Source of the DNA: Megaustenia siamemsis | Lineage: Eukaryota; Mollusca; Gastropoda; Stylommatophora; Ariophantidae | Direction of reading: 5' to 3' | Length of the DNA: 64,000 bases | Assembly (NCBI GenBank): GCA_032433765.1 | Contig: JAVIAB010000047.1 | Location: forward strand, 19,935,011-19,999,010 | Translations under genes and position numbers: made by a program | Notes under the pieces: model-generated | The model's input: the letters and a program-made list of their open reading frames with translations, nothing else | The model's database searches: none | Told to the model about the DNA's origin: nothing | In this document: piece by piece, positions 46,201 to 57,244 of the stretch | How positions within the stretch are numbered: the stretch's first letter is position 1 | Layout of the letters: each line of letters opens with the position of its first letter

Positions 46201-46445
46201 CCTGACAATGAAAAAAGAGCAATAAAGACTTTAACATTAAAACATCATTCTATAAAGGAAAAAAAAATACTATGACACAGCAGGCTGGAAAAATGAATAA
46301 TGGAAGGCATTGTTCCTGGATGATGCTTAAGTGGCAGACCAAAAAGAAGGTGGTTTAAAAACATGAAGAAGAACTGAACATGACAAGATAAGAAGAGAGA
46401 GACGTGGCTAGATACAGAGATTCTTTCAGAAGGGGTGTGGTGAAT
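46200..46445 (+). mobile_element. LINE 3' coding end
   Basis: Broken frames give EGIVPG, LSGRPKRRWFKN and DVARYRDSFRRGVVNAMF, a typical LINE C-terminus. The last 61 bp are amplified in the adjacent minisatellite. Confidence 0.6.
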
Positions 46446-47062
46446 GCAATGTTCTGTTGAAGATCTGGCTAGATACATAGATTCTTTCTGAAGGGGTGTG
46501 ATGAATGCAATGTTCTGTTGATGATGTGGCTAGATACAGAGATTCTTTCAGAAGGGGTGTGGTGAATGCAATGTTCTGTTGATGATGTGGCTAATTACAG
46601 AGATTCTTTCAGAAGGGGTGTGGTGAATGCAATGTTCTGTTGATGATGTGGCTAGATACAGAGATTCTTTCAGAAGGGGTGTGGTGAATGCAATGTTCTG
46701 TTGATGATGTGGCTAGATACAGAGATTCTTTCAGAAGGGGTGTGGTGAATGCAATGTTCTGTTGATGATGTGGCTAATTACAGAGATTCTTTCAGAAGGG
46801 GTGTGGTGAATGCAATGTTCTGTTGATGATGTGGCTAATTACAGAGATTCTTTCAGAAGGGGTGTGGTGAATGCAATGTTCTGTTGATGATGTGGCTAAT
46901 TACAGAGATTCTTTCAGAAGGGGTGTAGTGAATGCAATGTTCTGTTGATGATGTGGCTAGATACAGAGATTCTTTCAGAAGGGGTGTGGTGAATGCAATG
47001 TTCTGTTGATGATGTGGCTAATTACAGAGATTCTTTCAGAAGGGGTGTGGTGAATGCCATGT
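46402..47062. repeat. 61-bp minisatellite, about 10.8 copies, derived from a LINE end
   Basis: Unit words: GTGGCTAGATACAGAGATTC, TTTCAGAAGGGGTGTGGTG and AATGCAATGTTCTGTTGAT. Two unit variants (GGCTAGATAC and GGCTAATTAC) are interspersed. The first unit continues the LINE frame above. Confidence 0.93.
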
Positions 47063-47179
47063 TCTTCAAAGAACAAGCGGTCTATTGATAACGATAAATG
47101 GCGCGATGGGTTTATATACATTATATATATATATACATATTATGTTATAATATCATGAGATGCCATTTAGTTAATTTTC

Positions 47180-47375
47180 AACATCATCATCAGCGTTAAG
47201 TATCATGTCTGCTGGCGTAGGTGATCATGTCTCTCCATAACTCTCGGTTTAGACAGTTATTTCTGCTGTTGACCTTCTGCCAAGCCATGCTCTAAAGCTG
47301 CATGGTAACTTTTCTTTTTGCTTCCCTCTGTCTCTTCGACCTTCAATTTTCTCAGCTGTTACACATATAAGTAGT
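47180..47375 (-). mobile_element. L-A LINE 3' stub
   Basis: The minus strand matches the L-A end (ACATGATCACCTACGCCAGC and GGCTTGGCAGAAGGTCAAC variants) with an ATC-type tail at 47181-47192. Confidence 0.75.
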
Positions 47376-47518
47376 AGTCATGTACATTACTCTCCTATGA
47401 CCTTTCATTATTTCTTTGTTAGGAGGGGGGAGGGGACTGCTCCAAGTTGTAACGAAGAATATAGTGTAAAAGAAATTACTCGAGGCTGGAGCAAGGAATA
47501 TCTATATATTTATATTTA

Positions 47519-47795
47519 GATCAGACTTATCAGATGAAATGCAGTCAGCTGATTTTAATTCAAAACGATATCACTAGTATTACAGATCAAATACAGTCAG
47601 ACTATCTTAATTCAAAACGATAGCACTAGTATTCCTGATCAAATACAGTCAATTTTAATTCAAAACGATAGTACTAATATCCCAGATCAAATACAGTCAA
47701 TTTTAAATCAAGACGACAGCGCTAGTATTCCTGATCAAGCACAGTCCGCCTATTTTAATTGTACTAGTCTCCCTAATCAAAAACAGCAAAAACAA
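47519..47795. repeat. degenerate ~54-bp tandem repeat
   Basis: About five units with GATCAAATACAGTCA, TTTTAATTCAAAACGATAG and ACTAGTATTCC. It resumes at 48120-48185 after a SINE-2 insertion. Confidence 0.75.
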
Positions 47796-47804
47796 AACAT
47801 CATT

Positions 47805-48110
47805 ATTTTTTTGTTTTCGTTCGTCAGCTTTTACCTATGACGAAGTCCCTAGAGACTAGGAACTAAATTTTGTGCGTTAATCCGTTTTCCCTGGCAGCCG
47901 TGTGCACAGGGGTCCCTCGCAGAACAGGCAGATAACTCTGTCTTCCTCTTCTACTTACTTAAATTTCTTTCCGTCGATGCGTAATTGGCGTTTCAAATCG
48001 GAACTCGCTGCAAAGATCAGGAGTGGTTGCCGCAGAGAGAAATCATAATTAAAAAACCCCAACTGGTGCAGCCGGGACCAACCAGTCCCCCAACGTCCTG
48101 AATGAATATT
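47805..48110 (-). mobile_element. SINE-2 (tRNA-derived), minus copy
   Basis: Reverse-complementary to 48185-48490. On the minus strand the head includes GGTTGGTCCCGGCTGCACC (box B region) and the end includes TTAGTTCCTAGTCTCTAGGG. Confidence 0.65.
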
Positions 48111-48184
48111 TAAAATAATATAATGTCCGCCTATTTCAATTCAAACTACAGCATGTACAAAACTTCAGAATCAAATACAGCAAG

Positions 48185-48490
48185 ACCCTTGTTTTGAGAC
48201 AGAGAGGTTTTGAGTTCAATTCCCGGCTACACCAGTAATGGATTTTTATTTGTGATTTCTCTCTACAGCAACCACACTTCGGCTCAGCAGTGAGGCCAGG
48301 CTTGAAACGTCAGTTACTCATCGACGATAATAATATGAGTACCTCGGAAGACGAGGTTATATGCCTGTGCGGCGAGTGTCTTCTGTGCACAGGGCTGCCT
48401 GGGAACAACTGATTAACACGCAAAATTCAGTTCTTAGTCTATAGGGACTTCACCAGAGGTGAAAGCTGGTGAACGCATAAAAGAAAATAA
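48185..48490 (+). mobile_element. SINE-2 (tRNA-derived), plus copy
   Basis: Head contains GAGTTCAATTCCCGGC (box B-like). The body shares TTTGTGATTTCTCTC, GTGCACAGGG and CAGTTCTTAGTCTATAGGGA with the inverted neighbour. A-rich end. Confidence 0.65.
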
Positions 48491-48584
48491 AAATAGAGCC
48501 TTTTCAGCATCTACCACAATTACTTAACTATCGTTAAAAAATAAACGAGGGCTGGAAAACAACTAAAGAAATTGAAAATAAGCT

Positions 48585-48625
48585 GCTGCTTTTGCTTGCT
48601 TGTTGCTTGCTTGCTTGCTTGCGTT
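48585..48625. repeat. (TTGC)n microsatellite
   Basis: A short imperfect TTGC run. Confidence 0.85.
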
Positions 48626-49011
48626 CGCTCGATGCCTAAAGTATTCTAGAGTAGGTAGACTAGAATATTCCTCTTCATCATCCGCCCTTAAAAGGACGTT
48701 AAGTGGGTGTGTCTGCGTTGTGTTGTGGTTTGCAGTATAACTGTGATATTTGCGCCTTTCGGCCCAACAATCCAACTTCAGCACGACATTTTTGAGTACC
48801 GGGTTGCCTTCCCTCCTCGATCCCTGCTCGCTTGGCCAGACTAGACAGGTTAGTCTGTTACTGGAGCCACCGCGGAGAGGTGGAGCCGGGTCTGGATGAT
48901 TCTGGTTCATCGATCCTGGCGCAAGCCATCAGCTGTGGGTCGCTGACAACTTCCAGCTCTGGTGCTGGGAGGCGCGCCTATATCAAAAGCATGCTTTTGA
49001 TAACAAGTTGG
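48626..49011. other. GC-richer stretch, unassigned
   Basis: Noticeably higher GC than its surroundings (for example CCACCGCGGAGAGGTGGAGC). No coding frame is recognisable. It could be the 5' part of an unidentified retrotransposon. Confidence 0.35.
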
Positions 49012-49020
49012 AAACAAGTG

Positions 49021-49235
49021 AAGTGTCACGTCACAAGTGGCGTATAGGAAATATGGTGTTAGTGACCATAATTTGTATAGACTTTCGGTAAATGCTTTTT
49101 GGGTTAAAATATAGCGATTGTGGTGGTTAATATGTCGATTTACTTTCCCATAAAAAAATCAGGTACCTATTCAAGGCTGGGTAAAACGTTTGTAGTCCAG
49201 TTGACTAACCACTGAGCTATCGCACCGCGCTTTGA
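49021..49235 (-). mobile_element. SINE-1, diverged, with target duplication
   Basis: The minus strand begins with a GCGATAGCTCAGTGGTTAGT head and ends near GTGACGTGACACTTC. Flanked by AAACAAGTG at 49012-49020 and 49236-49244. Confidence 0.85.
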
Positions 49236-49289
49236 AAACAAGTGCATCGAGAAAATACTTGGTACATTATAGAATGGATTTTTTAAACT

Positions 49290-49535
49290 AAAGCATAATT
49301 AAGATCAATGACAAAGCATCCTATAATATCAATTGTAATCCAGAGAAGAAGGTGGTAATATGTTGAACATGTTATGAGAAGAGAGAACAAGAGAATTTCA
49401 AATCAGGCCCTCAAATAGGAAAAAGGGGATCAATGGACAAGAAATCAATCTAGAGGAACACTAACAAGAACACTGAGACTAGGGGAAATAACAGCAGTCA
49501 TCAGCTAAATTGATATGACTGAGAACTCATCCAGT
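49290..49535 (+). mobile_element. L-B-like LINE 3' remnant
   Basis: Broken frames resemble EHVMRRENKRISNQAL and SRGTLTRTLRLGEITAV, the counterpart of RRDNNPIAKQAL and RETLRRTLMREARAA in L-B. It passes into a minisatellite. Confidence 0.6.
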
Positions 49536-49550
49536 GCAGTGTGACACGTT

Positions 49551-49824
49551 CAGGGTGCACAGTGATGGAAACAGCAGGGTGCACAGTGATGGAAACAGCA
49601 GGATGCACAATGATGGAAACAGCAGGATGCACAGTGATGGAAACAGCAGGATGCACAGTGATGGAAACAACAGGATGCACAATGATGGAAACAGCAGGAT
49701 GCACAGTGATGGAAACAGCAGGATGCACAGTGATGGAAACAGCAGGATGCACAGTGATGGAAACAGCAGGATGCACAGTGATGGAAACAGCAGGATGCAC
49801 AGTGATGGAAACAGCAGGATGCAC
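49551..49824. repeat. 24-bp minisatellite, about 11.4 copies
   Basis: Unit GGATGCACAGTGATGGAAAC followed by AGCA, with rare variants (CACAATGATGG). Open frames on both strands are artefacts of the 24-bp period. Confidence 0.94.
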
Positions 49825-49829
49825 AACAG

Positions 49830-51509
49830 ACAGTGTCGATATTACCCATTAATGTTATCTCTAAACAATTCAGCGCAATTTAATTTCAAATTCAATGACC
49901 AAAATTAGTTTAATGTTACATTAATAACTCATTGTAATTGAATAATCACAGTTTCAGTTCTCACAGTAAATTACATAAATAAATATTAATGGTCACTGTT
50001 TGCTAGTTTTAATGTTTATGAATTGGGTTGAGAGGCATCATCTCACAGGTTGCTGGGATTAAAATAACAAGAACAATGTTTTTGTCTCAGTCATTTAATT
50101 ATTAATTAATTAGTAATTTATTATAATTACTTAATTATAATAAAATAATAATAAATCAAAGTGATATGCATTTAATATAAAAGTTCAAAGTAATTTATTT
50201 ACAAACGTAAATTTTAGTAACAATTTTATTAAGAAATCACACAAAACGCTTTCATAAAACTTTCGGCTTACCAAACTCACAACAGCTACCTCACTGGATT
50301 AAGTAGATTCACTATATATATATAAATATGATGACGTAGCGAAAATCAATAACTTTTTAGTGTCGTTTTATTTAAATAATGTACGGTAGGCTAGTTTACC
50401 ATCATATTAAAATGTCATGTGTATGCCAAGGCTATGTCTGTTATTTAATCACTATCTTACGTGAACATATCTATTCCTTTTTCAAGTTTACATACTTTGA
50501 TCATTCTAATATTTTATGTTAATTTTTTTTTTTTTAATTCAACTGCAATTTAAGAACAGCAATAAAGCATAATTTAACATAAAAAAAAGTAAAGTACCCC
50601 CGTCACGCCAAGTGGCGTTTAGGAAATATGGTGTTAGTGACCATAAATTTTACAGACCTTCGGCATATGTTTTTAGGATTAATGTGGTCGGTATTACGCC
50701 CGTGCTACTTTACTTTCCCAGAAAAAAATCCGGTACCCATTAAAGGCTGGGTGAACCGGAAGCCATCGGTTTGGATCGATCCCTACCTCTTGTCCCTTGA
50801 AGTGAGTGTAGTTCACTAACTACTGAGCTATCGCAGCTCCCTAAGTTAACATATAGCGTCGAGCAAATAGGAATAGCATTTTGCAAGAGTGCACTAGGCG
50901 TGCGCACAATATGAATATATTATAATCATCAGTGTGCACACACTAGATTATTTCTTTTAAACCTGATTACGTTATATTTTACCACAGCTATCTATAGATC
51001 ATTGGTTTTACCACGAATGCTGTGACGTCAAAGCTTCCAACATTTAAAAAGACATTGCATTTTGCTAACTGTTTTGTTACGTTTTTCTACATCAATTTAA
51101 TCATTTGCTTTTTTTCGCTGCTAATTTTCCATGCTAGTGTTTTATTTTATTGTGTTATCTTGCTCTCGATGTATCTCTTTGCTCTGCATGCTTTTGTTTA
51201 ACTTTCGAGGTATTCATTTGCGCGAAGCTTTAATGATTTTTTTAAAATTTGATTTTCCCCTGTGCTGTGTGATTGTCCCCTATGCTGTGTGATTGTCGCC
51301 TGTGCTGTGTGATTTTCCCCTGTGTTGTGTGATTTTGCGCGACATATTTATCCCCCTGCCCCGCACCACATCCTTCGATTTGGACAATTCTTTTCATTAA
51401 AAAAAAAATATTGCTAGTGGACAAACTCCATCTAAAGCGAATAAAGCTCTCAGAAGCAGCAAGAACGGAAGAAGGAAAACATAGAAGTTGATGAATTAAT
51501 TCAATAACA
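49830..51509. other. segmental duplication copy (partner 15440-18050)
   Basis: See the partner. This copy carries a SINE-1 and ends at the foldback-like element. Confidence 0.8.
50582..50844 (-). mobile_element. SINE-1 with target duplication
   Basis: The minus strand has head GGGAGCTGCGATAGCTCAGT and end ACGCCACTTGGCGTGACGGG. Flanked by TTAACATA at 50574-50581 and 50845-50852. The partner at about 17470 (AAATAACATATAGCG) is empty. Confidence 0.93.
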
Positions 51510-51510
51510 G

Positions 51511-52326
51511 CATATCTTTGTTATATCTTTGTGTGTGCATGTCTATGTCAGTCATATCTCATATCTTTATGTGCATGTTTATGTTAGTCATGTGTCATAT
51601 ATCTTGATGTGTGTCAGTGTTAGTCATGCCTCGTTTCGGTGTGTGTATGTCTGGGTTAGTCACATCTCATATCTTTGTGTGTGCATGTCTGTGTTAGTCA
51701 CATCTCATATCTTTGTGTGTGCATGTCTGTGTTAGTCACCTCTAGTGACTTGGGCAGATGGTGCTCGTAAACCTGGGAGGGCCGACCATCTAAGGGCAGA
51801 ATCCCCCTACAGAAAAGATCATCTGCTGCCTTGCAGGAAGATTGAGGACAATCAAAGGCTAAGGAAAGCAAACCTGAATAAAATGCTGGCTGAAATCGAA
51901 TGCACTGGGCCACTGGCGCAGAACACAGTGCAACGTTTTAACGGGTGTTCGGTCAGAGTGGATCTGGCAGATTCTAATTGTGATGTTCTGTCTGTGGGGG
52001 CGATCAACACAGTTAACCTGACAGCTGACTTCATGTGAGAGTCTGTCACATGACCAACACAGATACACATTAAGATATGAGATATTACTAAAGACGTACA
52101 TAAAGATATGAGGCATGATTAACACATACACACGAGGATATGAGATATGACTAACATGATACAAACTAGATATGAGCCATGGCTAGCACACACACACACA
52201 CACAAGCTAAGATTTGTGCCATGGCTAGCACAGAAACACACCAAGATATGAGCCATGACTAGCTCAGAAACACATCAAGATATGAGCCTTGACTAGAACA
52301 GAAACACATTAAGATATGAGCCAATA
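51511..52326. mobile_element. foldback-like element: minisatellite arms around a unique core
   Basis: Left arm 51511-51738 is a tandem array with a ~38-bp period (CACATCTCATATCTTTGTGT, GTGCATGTCTGTGTTAGT). Right arm 52047-52326 is the same kind of array inverted (CTAGCACAGAAACACACCAA, GATATGAG). The ~305-bp core has one open frame per strand (51745-52038 plus, 51859-52164 minus) without known motifs. Long inverted arms made of tandem repeats are the hallmark of foldback elements. Confidence 0.6.
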
Positions 52327-52683
52327 ATAATTAAATAATAATTTAAAGACCTCTGATTGAAAAAAAATATGTCATTCTAAAAACAAGCTTTCACATCAAA
52401 GTTAAAAAAATAGCGCTATATTTAAATATCTATAGGGTGGTCGAATGTTTATGTTAAACCCCTAGGTGTTTTTTTATAAAATGGCTAACACAAGCTGTTA
52501 TAGTTTGGAAGAACATCTTCTTGCAAATGTATGAATTTACGAAAATCCTCCTACTGTAAAGAGCATGCAAGCTGTTCAATGGGATATCGATGGAAGTTTC
52601 ACTATTTTTAAAATTTCGCACATAATATAGCACCACTTCATTTTTCTACGGCGACAATGAAGGTGCTCACACCGATTAACTGT

Positions 52684-53207
52684 TGACTGAAATCTGCAAG
52701 CACCACAGGGTTGCCCTGCAGTGGATCCCGTCTCACTGTGGAATACCAGGAAATGAGAAAGCAGATCAGTTGGCAAAGGAAGGTTCAACAGGCACACAAC
52801 TAGATACACCAGTTACATACCATCATAAGAAACAGATAATAAAATCAATCAGAGGACCACAAGCCCCAAATCAGGATGCCTTTCATAATATGAATAGATA
52901 TGAACAAGTTATCATTATACGCCTAAGAACAGGACACAAATCGACTCCATAGTCACATGTATACGAAATTCAAGATCGGCACATCAACTACTTGTACATG
53001 TGGACAGGCACCCCGGACTGCTGAACACATACTTCAAGACTGCACTGAATATAGTAGACTGAGGAAATTCCATTGGCCCACAGATACAACACTACAGACA
53101 ATACTATATGGGCCACTGCAAGAATTACAAAAGACAGTAAAATTCTTACAGGAAACGACAGTGCTGATATAGACAACACTTCGAGCGAACGAAAGATAGA
53201 TAGATAG
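52684..53207 (+). mobile_element. L-F LINE 5'-truncated copy with 13-bp target duplication
   Basis: Carries only the end of the RNase H domain (IPSHCGIPGNEKADQLAKEG) and the CTCGQAPRTAEHILQDC motif, with a frameshift near 52940, then GAACGAAAGATAGATAGATA. Flanked by ACCGATTAACTGT at 52671-52683 and 53208-53220. The empty site is at about 42164 and 63352. Confidence 0.94.
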
Positions 53208-53373
53208 ACCGATTAACTGTGAGTTAAATGTAAAGCAACAGACAATCAGACTATTTTAGTCACCTGAAATGAAATATAGAAAGTAAGGCATATCTGAACA
53301 CTAAACCTCTAAGGAAGTAACAAGACATTCGGATACAGCAACATCCGTATTTTAAATGTGCATGTATAATAAA

Positions 53374-53377
53374 TATA

Positions 53378-53394
<17 letters not shown>
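53374..53394. repeat. (TA)n microsatellite plus poly-T
   Basis: A TA run followed by about 16 T, at the position of the TAA repeat in the sister duplicons. Confidence 0.85.
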
Positions 53395-53408
<14 letters not shown>

Positions 53409-53468
53409 GAGGAAAAGCCCACAATCTTTGTAGGGAAATATTCAGATTCTGTTCTTCCATCAAGCGGT

Positions 53469-56400
53469 CTACTTCAAGACTGCCCAATCAATAGGACCGA
53501 CAAAGCTTCTACCAGAATCAAGTGTAATGAGTTGACCTGTTATGAAACAAGCTGCGTCAGACACCAAGAAAGCAACAACCTCAGCAAAACCTTCAGCAGT
53601 AACACTTGCAGTTTTCAGCGGCTGTGTGCTGTACTCAATTTTCAGAATTTCCTTGTTAATTAAAGAAATGTCATCTCCGTAATCTCTGCTGACGTCAGTT
53701 GCTATGTATCCAGGCTTAACCCCGTTGACACGAATACCCTTCGGCCCAAGCTCTACAGCCAGACATCGGGTGAGCTGATCAATAGCAACTTTAGAAAGAG
53801 AATAGATCGTTTCGTCTGGGATGGTCATTGCTGTTGTGATAGAAGACCATGTTAATTACGTTACCTTTTGTCTCCTCTAAATGCGGTATGGCCTGTTTAT
53901 TAGAAAAAACACAGCCTTTAAATTAGTGTCCATAATGTTGTTGTACACTTCCTCGCTAGACACTTGTACTGCTTGTTTTGGCTTTAACACGCCAGCATTA
54001 GGTACCTGAATGTCCAAAAGACGAAACTTCTCCACGGTCTGGTCATCTGTTTCCGTATTGCTGGATCATTTACGTCCCGGAACATTTGGGGCACGGAAAC
54101 ACTACAAACCATACTGGAATAGTGAACTAGAGCAACTGCACAATGACATGGAAACATCTCGAAAACAAGCAGAAAATAACCCCTGCCAGGAACACCACAA
54201 TAACTATCAGCATGCTAAAGCCAAATTTCAATGGGCTAAACTACAAGCCAGACGGAGAAGTTGGAAAGAGAAAACAGAGTACATGAATCTAGAACGAGAC
54301 ACAAGAAAAGTGTGGAAGCTTGTAAAACAGCTGAATGATGAGGGTACAGAAGGGAACACAAAAATTACACTGAAGAAGGATGGAAACATTCTAACAGGTA
54401 AACATGCAGCAAATCACTTTGCAGACTCCTTTGCAAATGACAACAATATTGAAATTAGCCTAGAGAAACGTCAAGAGACCCGTCTAAAACAACAAAATGC
54501 AAGACAAGAAGAGACTGCACATGAAGTCATGGAAATACCCATTACACAAAGAGAGCTAGAGCTGGCAATATCCAAATTAAAAATGAAAAAGTCACCAGGT
54601 AGTGATGGAGTGTCTAATGAAATGATTAAGAACTTGGGAACTGCAGCTAAAGCAAAACTACTGCAGATCTACAACATTTGCTGGATCACAGGTAAAGTGC
54701 CACAGGCATGGAGAGAAGCAATTATGATACCATTACTAAAGCCAGGAAAAGATGGTTCAATGACATCCAGCTATAGACCAATCAGCCTTACAAGCTGTTT
54801 GTGTAAAACAATGGAACGTATAATCAATCTCAGACTGCAGTGGTACCTGGAAAGTGAAAATCTCCTTGTCCCACAACAAGCAGGCTTTAGACAGTGTTAC
54901 TCTACCGAAGATCAGGCAACCTATCTTTCCCAGGAAATTGAGGATGCGTTTCAAGAAAAGAAACTGGTACTAGCAGCATGGATAGACCTAAAGAAAGCAT
55001 TTAATAAGGTATGGAAGGAAGGGCTTTTGAAGAAACTGAGAAATTATGGAGTAAATGGCAGGATGTACAAATGGGTCAAAGCATACCTGCATAACAGGAG
55101 AGCCAGAGTGCAACTGGATGGTCTTAAGAGTAAGAAGGTCTTACTGCGCCAGGGCGTTCCACAGGGAGGGGTACTATCTCCAACACTTTTTCTGATCTAC
55201 ATCAATGACCTAGTTACTGAACTACCACATGGTATCAAAGTGGCAATGTATGCAGATGACTTGGTAATGTGGTGCACAGAGGAGTATGCAACAGTGGCCT
55301 CCAAATTGTTACAAAGAGCTATGAATGCACTGAATTCATGGACAAATAGATGGTGTATCAGCATCAATACAGACAAATGCAGTACTACACTTTTCACTCT
55401 TTCCCCAAAACAAAAAGCAGGAGCCATCTATATAAACAATGAGCCTGTGAAAGAAGACATACAGGCTACGTATCTCGGAGTTACATTTGATAACAAACTA
55501 TCTTGGAAACAGCAGATAAATAAGGCAACCCAAAAAGCAAGGAGAAAATTGGCTATTCTAAGAAAGCTGTGTGGAACTACGTGGGGTGCGAGTGGGAAAA
55601 TACTCAGTAAAGTTTACCAACAGAGTATACGCCCACATTTAGAATATGGATCATCTGCATGGTGTTCAGCATCAAACACCACACTTCAAGAACTGGATAA
55701 AGTACAAAACAAGGCACTTAGGGTCATCACAGGAGCAATGAAATCAACACCAATATTAGAGATGGAGAAATTGTGGAGGATACCAGCACTGAGAGAACGG
55801 AGGGACACAAAGGTGCTGATACAGGCAGAAAAATTTGCTTGCATGCCGAGACATCCAATGAAGGACCGATTCCAAATCTTGCATTGGGACGACTTAAGAG
55901 AAGCAGTTTTATCCACCAAGCCAAGCGTATTAGTAGACAAACACCAGACATGCCAAGAGCTGTTAACCCCCTACTGCCCATACCAGAACAGACTCCCTGG
56001 ACAGAGGAATCTGGATTATCAGTTCAAATACGGACAGAAGTGAAAGGAATAGTTGATAAAGAGGAACAGAATAGTCTACAGCGAAAAACAATAACTCTCA
56101 GTTTCCTGGATGAAGAATACCCACAAGACCTATGGATTCGTGTGTATACAGATGGATCAGCACAGAATGCAGTAAAAAATGGGGAGCAGGTGCATATATA
56201 GAATACCCAAATAACACTAGGGATATGAATAAAATAGCAACAGGGAAATATTGTCACAATTATGATGCAGAAATACAAGCAATAAAGTTAGCAATAGAAA
56301 AACTGCTGAACATTAATCTTAGCCCGCAGCCTGTAGTGTTTTTGACAGATGCAAGATCAGTACTCCAGGCACTACAATCCAGAAAATTACCACATCTGCA

Positions 56401-57138
56401 GACCTTATTGACTGAACTCTGCAAGCACCACAGGGTTGCCCTGCAGTGGATCCCATCTCACTGTGGAATACCAGGAAATGAGAAAGCAGATCAGTTGGCA
56501 AAGGAAGGTTCAACAGGCACACAACTAGATACACCTGTTACATACCATCATAAGAAACAGATAATCAAATCAATCAGAGGACCACAAGCCCCAAATCAGG
56601 ATGCCTTTTATAATATGAATAGATATGAACAAGTTATCATTATACGTCTCAGAACAGGACACAATCGACTCCATAGTCACATGTATACAAAATTCAAGAT
56701 CGGCACCTCAACTACTTGTACATGTGGACAGGCGCCCCAGACTGCTGAACACATACTTCAAGACTGCACTGAATATAGTAGACTGAGGAAAATCCATTGG
56801 CCCATAGATACAACACTACAGACAAAACTATATGGGCCACTGCAAGAATTACAAAAGACAGTAACATTTATACAGGAAACGACATTGCAGATATAGACAA
56901 TGCTTCAGGCGAACGAAAGATAGATAGATAGATTTACGTCCCCTTGGATTGTTAGAACCGAGTCAGGATGTCCACTATTACCCTTTACTATCTTCTCAAA
57001 GACCTTCAATTTTGTATGATAACGTTCACATAGAGTGGCCTTTGTCCCAAGGGAGGCAAATAAAAGAGCAATTGCTACCCCGATACCGGAACTTGATCCT
57101 AATACTATAGCAACCTTGTCTGTTAACGTAGACCCCAT
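53469..57138 (-). pseudogene. SDR3: SDR pseudogene split by an L-F retrotransposon
   Basis: The N-terminal part (57138-56943) reads STLTDKVAIV then LGSSSGIG (Thr13 changed to Leu), with one codon lost in LKVFEK. After the 2.85-kb insertion, 54067-53829 carries the middle of the gene with several indels: a 4-bp loss near 54045, a 2-bp change near 53897 and an extra base near 53846. From 53828 the frame is open again with YSLSK and PGYIATD to a premature TAG at 53469-53471, three codons short of SDR2 (CAG changed to TAG). The gene cannot make a full SDR. Long conserved stretches show it decayed recently. Confidence 0.95.
54079..56931 (+). mobile_element. L-F non-LTR retrotransposon (RT plus RNase H) with 11-bp target duplication
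   Basis: The 5' end is truncated before the endonuclease. The ORF to 56043 encodes RT: KMKKSPGSDGVSNEMIKNLG, SSYRPISLTSCLCKTMERII, LAAWIDLKKAFNKVWKEGLL, RQGVPQGGVLSPTLFLIYIN and the catalytic MYADDLVMW. A frameshift near 55975 and a 1-nt loss near 56183 separate the RNase H domain: VYTDGSAQ (Asp), AEIQAIKLA (Glu), LTDARSVLQAL (Asp), GNEKADQLAKEG (Asp). A CTCGQAPQTAEHILQDC putative zinc motif follows. RT plus RNase H fits the I or Nimb-like group. The tail is three or four GATA units. Flanked by ATTTACGTCCC at 54068-54078 and 56932-56942. Confidence 0.95.
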
Positions 57139-57244
57139 TGGGTTTGATTGTTGTCAAACTTGAACCTAGTTAAGTAGAAACAATAATTACATTGATAATT
57201 GTTGTGTGATATTAGTATACTAAAGGTATACAAATTAGATCAAT

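Noticed and set aside
51745..52038. 97-codon frame in the foldback core as a transposase
   Set aside because: No catalytic or DNA-binding motif is visible; kept only as part of the element description.
54010..54078. Start of the 677-codon frame at 54010 as a LINE protein start
   Set aside because: The first 23 codons are antisense SDR3 sequence; the LINE begins at 54079 after the target duplication.
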